Source: Spirochaetota bacterium (GTDB taxonomy: Bacteria; Spirochaetota; Spirochaetia; Treponematales; Treponemataceae). From it: a DNA stretch of 64,000 bases. The stretch lies in contig JAEWSQ010000003.1 of assembly GCA_023398165.1 (NCBI GenBank), forward strand, positions 1 to 64,000, read 5' to 3'. Under the pieces are notes generated by a model. That model was not told where the DNA came from, made no database searches, and saw only the letters and a program-made list of their open reading frames with translations. The translations under genes were made by a program, and so were the position numbers. Shown in pieces: positions 41,013 through 49,963 of this stretch (positions are counted from its first letter, which is position 1; the number at the start of each line of letters is the position of its first letter).

Positions 41013-42506
41013 ATGAACAATTCCGTGGTAATTACTGCAGATGACAAGGGTCTGCACATTAACAAGAATATTTACGGACATTTTTCTGAACACCTGGGAC
41101 GGTGCATCTATGGAGGCATATGGGTTGGTAAGGACTCTCCCATTGCGAATTTTGAAGGCTACCGTCAGGATGTTCTCGAAGCGCTGCAGAGAATTAAGGT
41201 TCCGGTTCTCCGCTGGCCGGGCGGATGCTTTGCCGACGAATATCACTGGAAGGACGGCATAGGTTCCTATGAAAAACGTCCTTCGATGATCAATACCCAT
41301 TGGGGCGGAGTTGTTGAGAATAATCATTTTGGAACGCACGAGTTTATGAGGTACTGCGAACTTCTTGGAGCAGAACCTTATATTAACGGAAACGTTGGTT
41401 CGGGTACTGTAAAGGAAATGTCGGAATGGGTTGAGTATATTACCTTTGACGGCGATTCTCCTATGAGCAGGGAGAGAAAAATTAACGGCAGAGATAAACC
41501 GTGGAAGATGAAGTACTTCGGTGTTGGAAATGAAAACTGGGGCTGCGGCGGCAATATGAGAGCAGAGTACTACGCGGATGTGTACAGGCAGTATCAGACC
41601 TATGTACGAAACTACGGGGAAAACAAAGTGTTCAAAATAGCATGCGGCACCAGCGGACACGATATGTACTGGACAGAAGTGCTCATGAAACAGGCGGCAA
41701 AATTTTTTGACGGCCTTTCAATGCATAACTACACCTGGTTTGCGGAAGACGGAACATGGGATAATAAAATTCAGGCAACAGGACTTACTGAGCGCACCTG
41801 GGCAATCATCTTAACAAAAGCCGTGGAAATGGACAGACTCATTACTGCCCACTGCACCATTATGGATATGTATGACCCTGAGAAACGTGTGCATATGATA
41901 GTTGACGAATGGGGTACATGGTTTAAAAACGAAAGCGGAACAAATCCGGGATTCCTGTATCAGCAGAATACTATCTGCGATGCGCTTGTAGCCGCTCTTC
42001 ATTTTCATATTTTCCACAAGCATGCAGACCGTGTTAAAATGGCGAATATTGCACAGACGGTTAACGTTCTTCAGGCAGTTCTTTTAACAGAGGGCGATAA
42101 AATGGTTAAGACGCCGACTTACCATGTATTCGAGATGTTTATGCCTCACCAGAATGCAGCGGCTTTACCTGTGCATATTGATACGGAAACATGGACAAGA
42201 GACAAGTATACGCTTCCTTCTGTTGATGTTTCTGCCTCGAAGGATGATAAAGGAATACTTCACATAAGTCTTGTCAATCTTCATCCTTCAGATAAGCAAA
42301 CCGTTGTAATTGACGTACGGGGCCTTGCTGCCAAAGGTTTTGCCGTTAAAGGGAAGATTCTTTCAGGGAATTCTCTTGACCAGCATAATACCTTTGAAAA
42401 TCCTGAAAACATAGTTCCTCAGAATTTTACCGCTTTCAGCAGCGAGGGAACAAAAATTTCAGTAACGCTGAGTGCGCGTTCAGTTTCAATGCTTGAAGTA
42501 AAATGA
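41013..42506 (+). CDS. GH51 alpha-L-arabinofuranosidase
   Basis: The 497-residue product shows the full GH51 pattern: 'NIYGHFSEHLGRCIYGGIWVG', 'LRWPGGCFADEYHWKDGIG', acid/base Glu174 in 'FGVGNENWGCGG', nucleophile Glu299 in 'MIVDEWGTWF', and a C-terminal beta-sandwich. There is no signal peptide, so it removes arabinose from oligosaccharides inside the cell, complementing the xylosidases at 4.3-8.3 kb. GAGG lies before the ATG. It is translationally coupled (ATGA) to a small Cys-rich protein. Confidence 0.94.
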   Translation: MNNSVVITADDKGLHINKNIYGHFSEHLGRCIYGGIWVGKDSPIANFEGYRQDVLEALQRIKVPVLRWPGGCFADEYHWKDGIGSYEKRPSMINTHWGGVVENNHFGTHEFMRYCELLGAEPYINGNVGSGTVKEMSEWVEYITFDGDSPMSRERKINGRDKPWKMKYFGVGNENWGCGGNMRAEYYADVYRQYQTYVRNYGENKVFKIACGTSGHDMYWTEVLMKQAAKFFDGLSMHNYTWFAEDGTWDNKIQATGLTERTWAIILTKAVEMDRLITAHCTIMDMYDPEKRVHMIVDEWGTWFKNESGTNPGFLYQQNTICDALVAALHFHIFHKHADRVKMANIAQTVNVLQAVLLTEGDKMVKTPTYHVFEMFMPHQNAAALPVHIDTETWTRDKYTLPSVDVSASKDDKGILHISLVNLHPSDKQTVVIDVRGLAAKGFAVKGKILSGNSLDQHNTFENPENIVPQNFTAFSSEGTKISVTLSARSVSMLEVK

Positions 42507-42766
42507 TAACTAAAGAAAATGGAGCAGGCTGTAAAGCCTGCTCCATTGCACCTCTTGATGATGAACTTGTTCAATCGCTTGCATACCAGATGGATTTAAC
42601 TGACGGTGAACAAAGCTCAAAAGAGGAATATGATAAGCGTATTGCACGCTGTGCCGTTTGTTCCTTTTTCATGCCGCGCTACACCTGCTTAATGAACGGC
42701 GCGATTGTACATATTCTCGCGCTTAAGAAAAGCAGCAGCTGCCCTCATCCCGATAAAAAGTGGTAA
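42503..42766 (+). CDS. Small cysteine-rich protein (DUF6171-like)
   Basis: The 87-residue product carries 'CKAC' near the start, 'CAVCSFF', 'RYTCLMNGAIVHILALKKSSSCPHPDKKW'. This matches the general pattern of small proteins ending in 'CP.P.KW' (DUF6171-like), likely a zinc or iron-sulfur site; the name is from pattern memory and not firm. It overlaps the GH51 stop by 4 bases. The functional link to the arabinofuranosidase is not obvious. Confidence 0.7.
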   Translation: MITKENGAGCKACSIAPLDDELVQSLAYQMDLTDGEQSSKEEYDKRIARCAVCSFFMPRYTCLMNGAIVHILALKKSSSCPHPDKKW

Positions 42767-42793
42767 CGGAAATTTCTAGCCAAGGACAATTTA

Positions 42794-43270
42794 TTATTGG
42801 CGGTAATATTTCATTTCCACTCTTTTCTCAAATACGCCGAGGGTTAATTTACTGGAAATTTCCTTTGTACCGATCACACAAAATCCCAGTTTTTCATAGA
42901 AATGACAATTCCGCTCGTTAGAAAGAGGCGTGTCAAGCTGCCAGATGAGGGCTTTTGGGTAAAGGGATTCAATCTCTTTCATTGCAAGCGAACCTATTCC
43001 CTTATTCTGATGCTTCGGCGACACCGATACACAGCCTATCCAGTGAACCCCGTTTTCTAAAATTTTAACGGAAATATCTCCTGCCGTTTCGTTATCAGCA
43101 AGAATAAGGTAGAGGTGTCCTTCCTTGATGCGATTAATCATCTGTTCAAGCGGAATATTGTAACCGGGGCACTCCCCGTAGCTGATATAGTCTTCATAAA
43201 AACACTCATTGCGTATGCCGATTATCGTTTGCGCGTCGCATTCGGAGGCTTTTTCCAGTTTAATTTCCAT
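42794..43270 (-). CDS. GNAT family N-acetyltransferase
   Basis: The 158-residue product has the GNAT core: 'WIGCVSVSPKHQNKGIGSLAMKEIESLYP' (acetyl-CoA loop) and 'NERNCHFYEKLGFCVIGTKEI'. The substrate is unknown. The ATG at 43270 is chosen because the codon of the longer form is a TTG; it overlaps the end of the PilZ gene by 11 bases, pointing to translational coupling. No strong ribosome site precedes it. It converges with the DUF6171-like gene. Confidence 0.8.
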   Translation of the reverse strand: MEIKLEKASECDAQTIIGIRNECFYEDYISYGECPGYNIPLEQMINRIKEGHLYLILADNETAGDISVKILENGVHWIGCVSVSPKHQNKGIGSLAMKEIESLYPKALIWQLDTPLSNERNCHFYEKLGFCVIGTKEISSKLTLGVFEKRVEMKYYRQ

Positions 43271-43595
43271 TACATTGATCAAGATATTTTTGGAGCAGTT
43301 CTTTAGAGCCCGGGAAAAAATCGGTGAACATTACACCGAAGAACGTTTTGCCGTCCTGTTCCTGCAGATGAATTATTGTTCCTTCAACCTTGACTGTTGA
43401 AAGAGTTTGATCAACAGGAACATCAAACATAAAAAAAATACGTTCGTGTTCGCTTACCGCTGATTCCGTAGAGCACAGAATCCCTCCTATGCTGATATTA
43501 ACCATTTCAGCATCTATGAAATCTTCGTGAGCGTACGATAGTTTCACACATTGGCTTAAAGCACACCGGTAGTTTTTTCTTCTCTCTGCTTCCAT
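43260..43595 (-). CDS. PilZ-domain c-di-GMP receptor protein
   Basis: The 111-residue product is a single PilZ domain: 'ERRKNYRCAL' (RxxxR-type motif) at the N-terminus and 'MVNISIGGILC' (the D/N-x-S-x-x-G motif) about 25 residues later, the two parts that bind c-di-GMP. In spirochaetes PilZ proteins commonly link c-di-GMP to motility and host or surface adaptation, but this one's target is unknown. AGGACGG precedes the ATG. It is coupled to the GNAT gene downstream. Confidence 0.87.
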   Translation of the reverse strand: MEAERRKNYRCALSQCVKLSYAHEDFIDAEMVNISIGGILCSTESAVSEHERIFFMFDVPVDQTLSTVKVEGTIIHLQEQDGKTFFGVMFTDFFPGSKELLQKYLDQCNGN

Positions 43596-43766
43596 ATGTC
43601 CGTCCTTTCTATAGAACGCTTAATAATACACGCATAAAAGAGAAAGCGTCAATAAACGAACCTTCTATGGTAACTGAATCACTGACAATACAGCACTGCG
43701 TAAGGTAATGTTACTATATAAAAAAGTGTTAATAACTATGCGGATACAGCATAAGGGAGGCATATC

Positions 43767-44372
43767 ATGAATAAATCATTTTTAGAAGCAGCTGCCCTCA
43801 GACGCAGTATATACAGTCTTGGAAAAACCAGAATAATACCTCACAGCCGTGTTGAGGAAATTGTGAAAACAGCAGTTACCCATGTTCCATCTCCTTTTAA
43901 TTCCCAGAGTGCACGTACGGTACTCTTGTTTGATGAACAAAGCAGTGCATTGTGGAATATTGTAAAAGAAGAGCTCAAAAAAGTTGTACCGGAAAAAGAT
44001 TATGGTAAAACAGTTGAAAAAATTGACAGTTTTAACGCAGGGTGGGGGACTGTGTTGTTTTTTGAAGATCAAAAAACACTCCAGTCTCTTGCTGATCGAT
44101 TTCCCTTATATAAAGACAATTTTCCAGTGTGGTCGCTGCAGTCAAACGGCATGCTTGAGTATGTAATTTGGACAGCGCTTGAGAACGAGGGATTAGGAGC
44201 ATCGCTTCAGCATTATAATCCTCTTATTGATGATGCTGTAAAAAGACGCTGGAATCTGAGTGCGGACTGGAAACTTCTTGCACAGATGCCGTTCGGCTCA
44301 GTCGCGTCTCCTGCAGGTGAAAAAGATTTTCTTCCTGTTGAGGAAAAACTCGTAATTCCACAGTACCGTTAA
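43767..44372 (+). CDS. Nitroreductase-family protein (Frm2/fatty-acid-repression type)
   Basis: The 201-residue product has the nitroreductase fold of the Frm2/Hbn1-like group: 'RRSIYSLGKTRIIPHSRVEEIVKTAVTHVPSPFNSQSARTVLLF', 'EDQKTLQSLADRFPLYKDNFPVWSLQSNGMLEYVIWTALENEGLGASLQHYNPLI'. These FMN proteins reduce nitro or other substrates with NAD(P)H. GGGAGG precedes the ATG. Lone gene. Confidence 0.85.
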   Translation: MNKSFLEAAALRRSIYSLGKTRIIPHSRVEEIVKTAVTHVPSPFNSQSARTVLLFDEQSSALWNIVKEELKKVVPEKDYGKTVEKIDSFNAGWGTVLFFEDQKTLQSLADRFPLYKDNFPVWSLQSNGMLEYVIWTALENEGLGASLQHYNPLIDDAVKRRWNLSADWKLLAQMPFGSVASPAGEKDFLPVEEKLVIPQYR

Positions 44373-44707
44373 TGCCGCTTCTGTATACGCTGTGAATAGA
44401 GTTTTTTCAAAGATTCTATGTCCGAAATCCTTCTTCCAGATTGAGTGCCAAAGATTTTGACCAAATACAACAATCTTCTCCTTCGGTATTACAGCAAAGA
44501 AATCTTTCCCTCTCCTGGGTTTTTTTAGACTATCAAGAATCTGATATTCATACTCTTCAGAAAGGACGGCAAGATGCTGATAAAAAACACTTGGAAGAAA
44601 AATATAAGACTGTTCATGTATATGTGATGCTGTTATATTCTTTGTATGAAAACAGTGTCGGGCTGGTAAGTATAACGAGTCATATCTATGGAATTCTTCT
44701 TCTTATC
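44373..44707. other. Region without a supported gene
   Basis: A plus-strand ORF at 44441-44713 would encode 90 residues ('SLSWVFLDYQESDIHTLQKGRQDADKKHLEEKY...') but has no ribosome site or family features, and its end overlaps the opposing membrane-protein gene. It could be a decayed fragment. Nothing else is visible. Confidence 0.3.
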
Positions 44708-44998
44708 TTATAAGACTTTTATTAGGAGTATAAGAAAGGCACAAATGAAAATAAGAACCGATATTCCCAAAAGTACCGTACCTGTCTTCGGATTTATTTT
44801 CCGGATTAAAAGACCGTTAAGCAGTGAAATTATACCGAGAATCGCCGTTGTAAAGAAGCTTAAAAAACTGCTTGAAAGCTTATTCTGTAAACGTAAAACT
44901 GATAGAATTACAACAATTGTTGAGAGTATTAGTACACATATACATGCAATGCGGTTAAACAGCGGATTTTTTTTCCAAATTTCATTGATTTTTCTCAT
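44708..44998 (-). CDS. Small membrane protein (three predicted helices)
   Basis: The 96-residue product has three hydrophobic segments (about 14-34, 45-62, 70-94) with basic residues before the first ('MRKINEIWKKNPLFNR'). It is unrecognised. GGAGGG five bases before the ATG makes it a credible gene. Location is the inner membrane; the role is unknown. Confidence 0.6.
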   Translation of the reverse strand: MRKINEIWKKNPLFNRIACICVLILSTIVVILSVLRLQNKLSSSFLSFFTTAILGIISLLNGLLIRKINPKTGTVLLGISVLIFICAFLILLIKVL

Positions 44999-45132
44999 GG
45001 TTCCCTCCGGTCATACAGTCGAGTATACCATAGAAAATTATACTGTGAAAATGGTATAAAAAAGGGTCTCTTTGCAGTTTTCCGAAAAATGAATTACCGG
45101 TATTACCATGATTTTCCCCTGTCTGATATTTT

Positions 45133-45603
45133 TTATTTCAGCTTGTCCAGTTCTTCTTGTGTTCTTTCCCGAGTGTAGCCGGTTTTTTGCGCAATTTCCG
45201 GCACTGACATTCCCGAGTTCCGCATTCGTAAAAAGACAACACTCATGTCTTCCGCGGCTTCGATCATGTGGCCGTCATAATCATAAAATCTGAAAACTCT
45301 TTGTCCCCAGGGCTGTTCCCTGAGAGGATGCACAAATTCAAATTTTTCCTGTCTGATCTTTTTTTCCAAGGCTTCAATATCAGTAAACTCGAAATAGACA
45401 GTGCAGTTGTGCGCTTTTGAAGTAATTTCTTCCTTTCCGGTCAGCTCTATAAACAATGTCTTCTTGTATAGTGACAATCCTCCCTTAAAACCAACATTGT
45501 ATTCTCCAAAATCACCGTCTACTTCGCAATGCAGAAGTCCCTCATACAGTGTCCGGGACTTATACACATCGTTTACTACAAGAATGACAGATTTAAAACC
45601 CAT
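45133..45603 (-). CDS. VOC-family protein with a helical C-terminal tail
   Basis: The 156-residue product is a single VOC domain ('MGFKSVILVVNDVYKSRTLYEGLLHCEVDGDFG' and 'PWGQRVFRFYDYDGHMIEAAEDM') followed by ~35 residues, 'MSVPEIAQKTGYTRERTQEELDKLK', which read like a short helix-turn-helix. VOC plus such a tail recurs in a group of small uncharacterised proteins; it may bind a metal, toxin or DNA. AAGGGG precedes the ATG. It probably shares a transcript with the Cys-rich gene just upstream (45615-46190). Confidence 0.75.
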   Translation of the reverse strand: MGFKSVILVVNDVYKSRTLYEGLLHCEVDGDFGEYNVGFKGGLSLYKKTLFIELTGKEEITSKAHNCTVYFEFTDIEALEKKIRQEKFEFVHPLREQPWGQRVFRFYDYDGHMIEAAEDMSVVFLRMRNSGMSVPEIAQKTGYTRERTQEELDKLK

Positions 45604-45614
45604 TGAATTCCCCT

Positions 45615-46190
45615 TTATAGTTCTGTTAAGTGAAAGATGCAGTTTTCCCTGCCTTCACTGGATAATGCCGATGATAGTATTTCTACCTTTAGCGGAACTC
45701 CCAAAACTGTCTCGAGGTGATGTTTTACATGACCTCCGCAGCACATGCAGTACGTTTTTGACATAGCGGCAGTAAGTTCTTTTATGCAGACGCATTTTTT
45801 TTCAGGAAGGGTACTCTCAAAAAAAACAACCTGATACTTTCCTTTTCCCAGTATACTTATTTCATTGCCGAAGACAAAGTGTGTATCGTTAATAGCTTTG
45901 ATTCTTTCCTCAGTCGTTGAGTATTCCTTATTCACTTTTTTACACAGTGCAGCGCGTTTTCCGCTCAGGCAGCAGGCACAGTCTTCTCTGACTTTCTGTT
46001 TCAATTCAGGATTAAGGAGCTTATCCATGGTATTCATTGCGTTATAAAACCATAGAGCCTTCTCTTTATTTTTAGCGGTTTTCTTAACAAGCTCTCCGCC
46101 TTTCATAATTGAAGAGTAAATATTTTCCGGAACCTTATTAAGGATAAGGCTTTCACTTAACCGTTCAATTTTTCCAAATTCATATTTCAT
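45615..46190 (-). CDS. Uncharacterised cysteine-rich protein
   Basis: The 191-residue product is not recognised. Its cysteines cluster in two groups: 'CACCLSGKRAALC' (Cys71, 73, 74, 83), and 'CVC' (133/135) plus 'CMCC' (148/150/151) with Cys184. The C-terminal half ('GGHVKHHLETVLGVPLKVEILSSALSSEGRENCIFHLTEL') resembles the end of V4R-like or heme/metal-binding domains in which a cysteine and a short hydrophobic strand close the fold. It may bind a metal or iron-sulfur cluster. CGGAGG precedes the ATG. It lies between Nudix and VOC genes on one strand. Confidence 0.65.
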   Translation of the reverse strand: MKYEFGKIERLSESLILNKVPENIYSSIMKGGELVKKTAKNKEKALWFYNAMNTMDKLLNPELKQKVREDCACCLSGKRAALCKKVNKEYSTTEERIKAINDTHFVFGNEISILGKGKYQVVFFESTLPEKKCVCIKELTAAMSKTYCMCCGGHVKHHLETVLGVPLKVEILSSALSSEGRENCIFHLTEL

Positions 46191-46203
46191 GAAATCCTCC
46201 GTA

Positions 46204-46725
46204 TCAGTCTTTATAGTGAGCGCTGTATCTATTTCTCATTGCAAAAAGAAGTTCAATAAGATTTTTATAATAAGGAATAAATAATCCTTCTTTTTCCATG
46301 CTGATAATTTCCTCACAGCTTGCCCACTTTACAGCCTGCACCTCTTCATACTGCAGCTTAAGTGTAGAAGTGTCGACATCCAGCTCAAGCAAATAGTAAT
46401 CGTCAAAGCCGTACTCATAATTAACGGTAAGATGGGGCCGTATATTAGTAAAATCAACTGATAATCCGATTTCTTCTTCAAGTTCCCGGTGCGCCGCCTG
46501 TGCGCTGTATTCACCGGAGAGAGAACTTCCGCCGACGGTGATGTCCCACATATTCGGCCATCCGTCTTTAAACGGCTGCCTCTGCTGTATGAGCATTTGC
46601 CCTTGTGAATTGAAGATGCATATATGTACCACAAGGTGATACTCTGCAGGACGGAAAGGAGCCGATCGTTCCTTTGTTTTTCCTGTTTTGATGCGGTCTT
46701 TTGTATACATGTCCCATAATTCCAT
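46204..46725 (-). CDS. Nudix hydrolase (IPP isomerase-like/YfcD type)
   Basis: The 173-residue product has the Nudix box 'GGSSLSGEYSAQAAHRELEEEIGL' and a leading 'VHICIFNSQGQMLIQQRQPFKDGWPNMWDITVGG', the arrangement of the Idi/YfcD subgroup. It could hydrolyse a nucleotide-linked substrate; a real isopentenyl-diphosphate isomerase would need the specific Cys/Glu set, which is not evident. AAGGA precedes the ATG. The downstream Cys-rich gene starts 13 bases later. Confidence 0.85.
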   Translation of the reverse strand: MELWDMYTKDRIKTGKTKERSAPFRPAEYHLVVHICIFNSQGQMLIQQRQPFKDGWPNMWDITVGGSSLSGEYSAQAAHRELEEEIGLSVDFTNIRPHLTVNYEYGFDDYYLLELDVDTSTLKLQYEEVQAVKWASCEEIISMEKEGLFIPYYKNLIELLFAMRNRYSAHYKD

Positions 46726-46772
46726 TTGTGATGTTCCTTTTCCGTGTTATGATATTATTTGTTTTTTTGTAT

Positions 46773-47144
46773 TCAAACAAAAAGACACCAGCGGATGCCG
46801 TATTTATCAATAAGATCTGTCATGAGAGAGCTGTATGAGCACGGTCCCAGCGGATGAATTACCTCCGCGCCGTTTTTAAGAACATCATATGCCTTTCTAA
46901 CAAAACTTTCCTCTTCTTCTTCAAAATGAAAGCAGCATTGCATGGTATTTCCTGTCACTGTCTGCGCACTGCTGTCAGCTTCAGAGACAGCAAGTATGTG
47001 TCCATGAATACTGAGCTCTGCATGCATGAAGGTTCCATCTTCATTTCGATAGTGTAATCCCAGCGGAGATTCAAAGGCGTTTTGGTAGAACAATACTGCG
47101 TTTTTGCTGTCTTTTACATATACTTGAAATAAAGAGCGTTTCAT
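46773..47144 (-). CDS. VOC-family protein (PhnB-like)
   Basis: The 123-residue product is of the PhnB/'3-demethylubiquinone methyltransferase-like' VOC type: 'SLFQVYVKDSKNAVLFYQNAFES', 'MHAELSIHGHILAVSEAD', 'YSSLMTDLIDKYGIRWCLFV'. These small dimeric proteins rarely have a known substrate. The ATG at 47144 follows GAGGAAA and is preferred over an in-frame TTG (47159) that would overlap the kinase stop. It is directly downstream of the hybrid kinase gene and probably cotranscribed. Confidence 0.78.
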   Translation of the reverse strand: MKRSLFQVYVKDSKNAVLFYQNAFESPLGLHYRNEDGTFMHAELSIHGHILAVSEADSSAQTVTGNTMQCCFHFEEEEESFVRKAYDVLKNGAEVIHPLGPCSYSSLMTDLIDKYGIRWCLFV

Positions 47145-47155
47145 TGTTTTCCTCT

Positions 47156-49426
47156 TCAATCCGCTAAGTGCTTATTCAGCATCCTGGACAGTTCACTCTT
47201 ACTATACGGCTTGCAAATGCTTGCGGTAAAGCCGTATTCTGCAGGATTAGTCATTACCGGGTCGTCTGCGTAACCGCTGGAAACAAAGGCGGGTATATCT
47301 TTATTTATTTTCCTGATTTCCTCAAGAGCTTCTTTCCCTCCCATACTGCCGGGAACGGTAAGGTCAAAAATCATTCCGCTTAGTGCCTTACCCGAGTAGA
47401 TGTGTTCTTTAAAAACTTTCAAAGCATCTTCGCCGTTTTCCGTACAAATTACAGAGTAGCCGAGTGTATTAAGCATTCCTGACAGAATTTCTCTCATGAC
47501 TTCTTCATCATCCATTATTAAAAAAAATCCTCTGCCGTAATGCGGTGTATCAGCTGTTATGACCTCTGTATGAGCAATCTGATCAGTTGCCGGGAGAAAA
47601 ATATGGAACGTTGTTCCTTTCCCCGGTTCCGATTCCACACTAATGCTTCCGTCATGTTTTGATATTATGGAAAAACACGTTGCAAGCCCGAGCCCGTGTC
47701 CTTTTACTTTTGTGGTAAAAAAAGGATCAAAAATTTTAGATAAGTTTTCTTTCGGGATTCCACTCCCGGTATCTTTAATAGAAATTTTAACATATTTTCC
47801 TTCTTTCAAAACAGGGTGTCCGCTGCCTTCCAGAGTCATGTTGCATGCGGAAACTTCGATTACCCCGCCGTTACTCATAGCCTGCTGAGCATTAATAACC
47901 AGATTGTCTATAACCTGCCCAATTTGATTCTTGTCAAAGCTGCACAGCCAGAGGTCTTTTTGAATAGTAAAACGGTATGAAACATTGCCTCCGCTGAGAG
48001 CAAATTTTACGGTTTCTTCAATAAACGGGAAAAGAGAATCTACTTTTTGAACCGGAGAGCCTCCTTTAGCAAAAGTAAGGAGCTGCCGGGTAAGGGAACG
48101 GGCTCTGTCTATAGTGTTCAATGCCTGGGAAAGATACGCTGCTTTTTTTCCATCATTAGATTCTTCCTTTGCCATATCTATGAATCCGTAAATTCCACCC
48201 ATCAGGTTATTAAAATCGTGGGCAATACCGCCTGCGAGGATTCCCAAAGCTTCCAGTTTTTGGGTGTTCTGGGCAATTTCAATCCATTTCTGTTTTTCTG
48301 TAATGTCCCTGAAAACGAGTACAACACCTATGTTTTGTCCGTTTTTATCCTTTATGGGTGCTCCTGAATTTGATATGAGTTTTTCTGTCCCGCTGCGTGA
48401 TACGAGGAGTGTATGGTTTGTAAGTTCATACACATTTCCTGAGTTAAGAACTTTATTGACAGGGTTTTCCAAAGGAAATCTGGTAATATCGTGCAGTATT
48501 GTAAAAACAACATTAAGATTTTTCCCCTGAGCTTCTTCCTGTTTCCATCCGGTCAGTTCTTCGGCAACCTTATTCATTAATAAAATAATGCCGTTTGTGT
48601 CTGTTGTAATAACACCGTCTGCAATACTGCGCAGTGTTACCAAAAGGCGTTCTTTTTCTGCAAGTATTGCTTCTTCCGCTTTTTTCTGTTCACTAATATC
48701 TCTGAATTCAACAGTACGGACTTCCTTTCCCTTGTAATAGACATTTCTAGCTTCCAAACGGATCGGGTATTCGCTTCCGTCTTTTCGTACTCCTATGGCC
48801 TCATATGGTTTTTCATACCCCGACACTATTTGGCTTTTAACATAATCCCGTGTTTTTTCAGAGATAAGAAGCAGTCCGTTCATTCCTATGAGTTCTGAAA
48901 CCGAATACCCGGAAATATCGGCAAGACCTTGATTGCATTCAAGAATTATTCCCTTGTCATGAATTGTTATACCGCCGAAAGAGGCATTATGAAGCGACTT
49001 AAAGCGGCCTTCGCTTTCTCTTAATGCCTCTTCTGTATTTTTGTGCTCTGTTATGTCTTCCTGGTAGCCCATCATCAAAAGCGGTTTCCCAAGGGCAGTC
49101 CAGGAGACAACCTTTCCGCGGTCATGACACCATATCCACCGGCCGTCTTTATGTTTCATGCGGCATTCCAATGAGTAATAAGCAGTTTTCCCTGCAAAAT
49201 GCTGTTCCAGTAATTCATAAGCAGTTTTTAAATCGTCAGGGTGAATTATTTTTTCCCAGGTTGTAATATCTATAGGAGCTGCTTCTTCCGGTGTATATCC
49301 TGCAAGAGCGAGCCAAACCTCATCAAAATATGCTTCACCCGTCTGAACATTCCATTCCCATGTTCCAATACCGGTGCATTCAAGCAGCGCCTGCAGCATT
49401 AAGTTTGATTTATCACTTTTCTCCAT
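47156..49426 (-). CDS. Hybrid sensor histidine kinase (PAS-PAS-PAS-HisKA-HATPase-REC)
   Basis: The 756-residue protein has three PAS domains (about 12-130, 140-250, 260-385), the H-box 'KLEALGILAGGIAHDFNNLMGG' with phosphoryl His403, an HATPase domain ('DKNQIGQVIDNLVINAQQAM', 'DTGSGIPKENLSKIFDPFFTTK', 'GHGLGLATC'), and a C-terminal receiver (about 635-756) with phospho-Asp688 in 'MIFDLTVPGSMGGKEAL'. No transmembrane segment is seen, so it is a cytoplasmic sensor. The receiver is the only output, so a downstream phosphotransfer partner is needed and not found here. A very similar gene lies at 52035-54359. AGAGGG precedes the ATG. Confidence 0.93.
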   Translation of the reverse strand: MEKSDKSNLMLQALLECTGIGTWEWNVQTGEAYFDEVWLALAGYTPEEAAPIDITTWEKIIHPDDLKTAYELLEQHFAGKTAYYSLECRMKHKDGRWIWCHDRGKVVSWTALGKPLLMMGYQEDITEHKNTEEALRESEGRFKSLHNASFGGITIHDKGIILECNQGLADISGYSVSELIGMNGLLLISEKTRDYVKSQIVSGYEKPYEAIGVRKDGSEYPIRLEARNVYYKGKEVRTVEFRDISEQKKAEEAILAEKERLLVTLRSIADGVITTDTNGIILLMNKVAEELTGWKQEEAQGKNLNVVFTILHDITRFPLENPVNKVLNSGNVYELTNHTLLVSRSGTEKLISNSGAPIKDKNGQNIGVVLVFRDITEKQKWIEIAQNTQKLEALGILAGGIAHDFNNLMGGIYGFIDMAKEESNDGKKAAYLSQALNTIDRARSLTRQLLTFAKGGSPVQKVDSLFPFIEETVKFALSGGNVSYRFTIQKDLWLCSFDKNQIGQVIDNLVINAQQAMSNGGVIEVSACNMTLEGSGHPVLKEGKYVKISIKDTGSGIPKENLSKIFDPFFTTKVKGHGLGLATCFSIISKHDGSISVESEPGKGTTFHIFLPATDQIAHTEVITADTPHYGRGFFLIMDDEEVMREILSGMLNTLGYSVICTENGEDALKVFKEHIYSGKALSGMIFDLTVPGSMGGKEALEEIRKINKDIPAFVSSGYADDPVMTNPAEYGFTASICKPYSKSELSRMLNKHLAD

Positions 49427-49444
49427 TATAAGCCCTCTGCTAAA

Positions 49445-49918
49445 TTATCTTTCATCCCTATATTCCTGTTTCATATATTTCTCAAGCATCTGCATAAGTT
49501 CTGTTAATTTAAATGGTTTAACTATACTTGCGGTAAATCGTATTCTTTGGGATTTTTCATAACTGAGCCGTCGCTGTAGCCGCTCGCGACAAAAGACTGA
49601 GTTTTCATCATTATTCCGGAGGGGAGATGATCTGAGACCCGTACCGGCGCAATACACTGCAGGTGAAATAGTGATTGTTTTACCCTGATGCAGCAGTAGG
49701 AGGTTTTCATCGGTAACGGATTTAATGCTGAAAATTGATATTTTCTGCAGATCCGCAATACTAGACGCATTGAAAAAATCCAGACAAGCGTTGTTCGCAT
49801 TAAGAAGGTGAAATTCTGAATCAAATACAGCCGTACAGACCGGCGACTGCATAAAAATAGAAAGGTAAAGATCAGAGGAGAAAGAGTTATTAACACGGCC
49901 TGTACTTTCAGAACTCAT
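49445..49918 (-). pseudogene. Decayed third copy of the hybrid histidine kinase
   Basis: The reading frame starts with an N-terminal PAS-like segment ('SIFMQSPVCTAVFDSEFHLLNANNACLDFF') and ends with the last helix of a receiver ('FTASIVKPFKLTELMQMLEKYMKQ'). The receiver's preceding stretch, 'SFVASGYSDGSVMKNPKEY', is present only in another frame, so a frameshift sits between them. The whole kinase core and most of the receiver are deleted. The receiver end matches its neighbours' 'ASICKPYSKSELSRMLNKHL' and 'ASICKPFMKTELIELLNKNM'. This is a paralogue reduced by deletion between two functional copies. Confidence 0.8.
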
Positions 49919-49963
49919 AAGGGAAGTATATCATGGAATGTACAGGCGTCAATAAAAAAAGTA

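Noticed and set aside
44441..44713. Plus-strand ORF of 90 residues
   Set aside because: No ribosome site, no recognisable family and overlap with the opposing membrane-protein gene. Kept only as a possible gene fragment.
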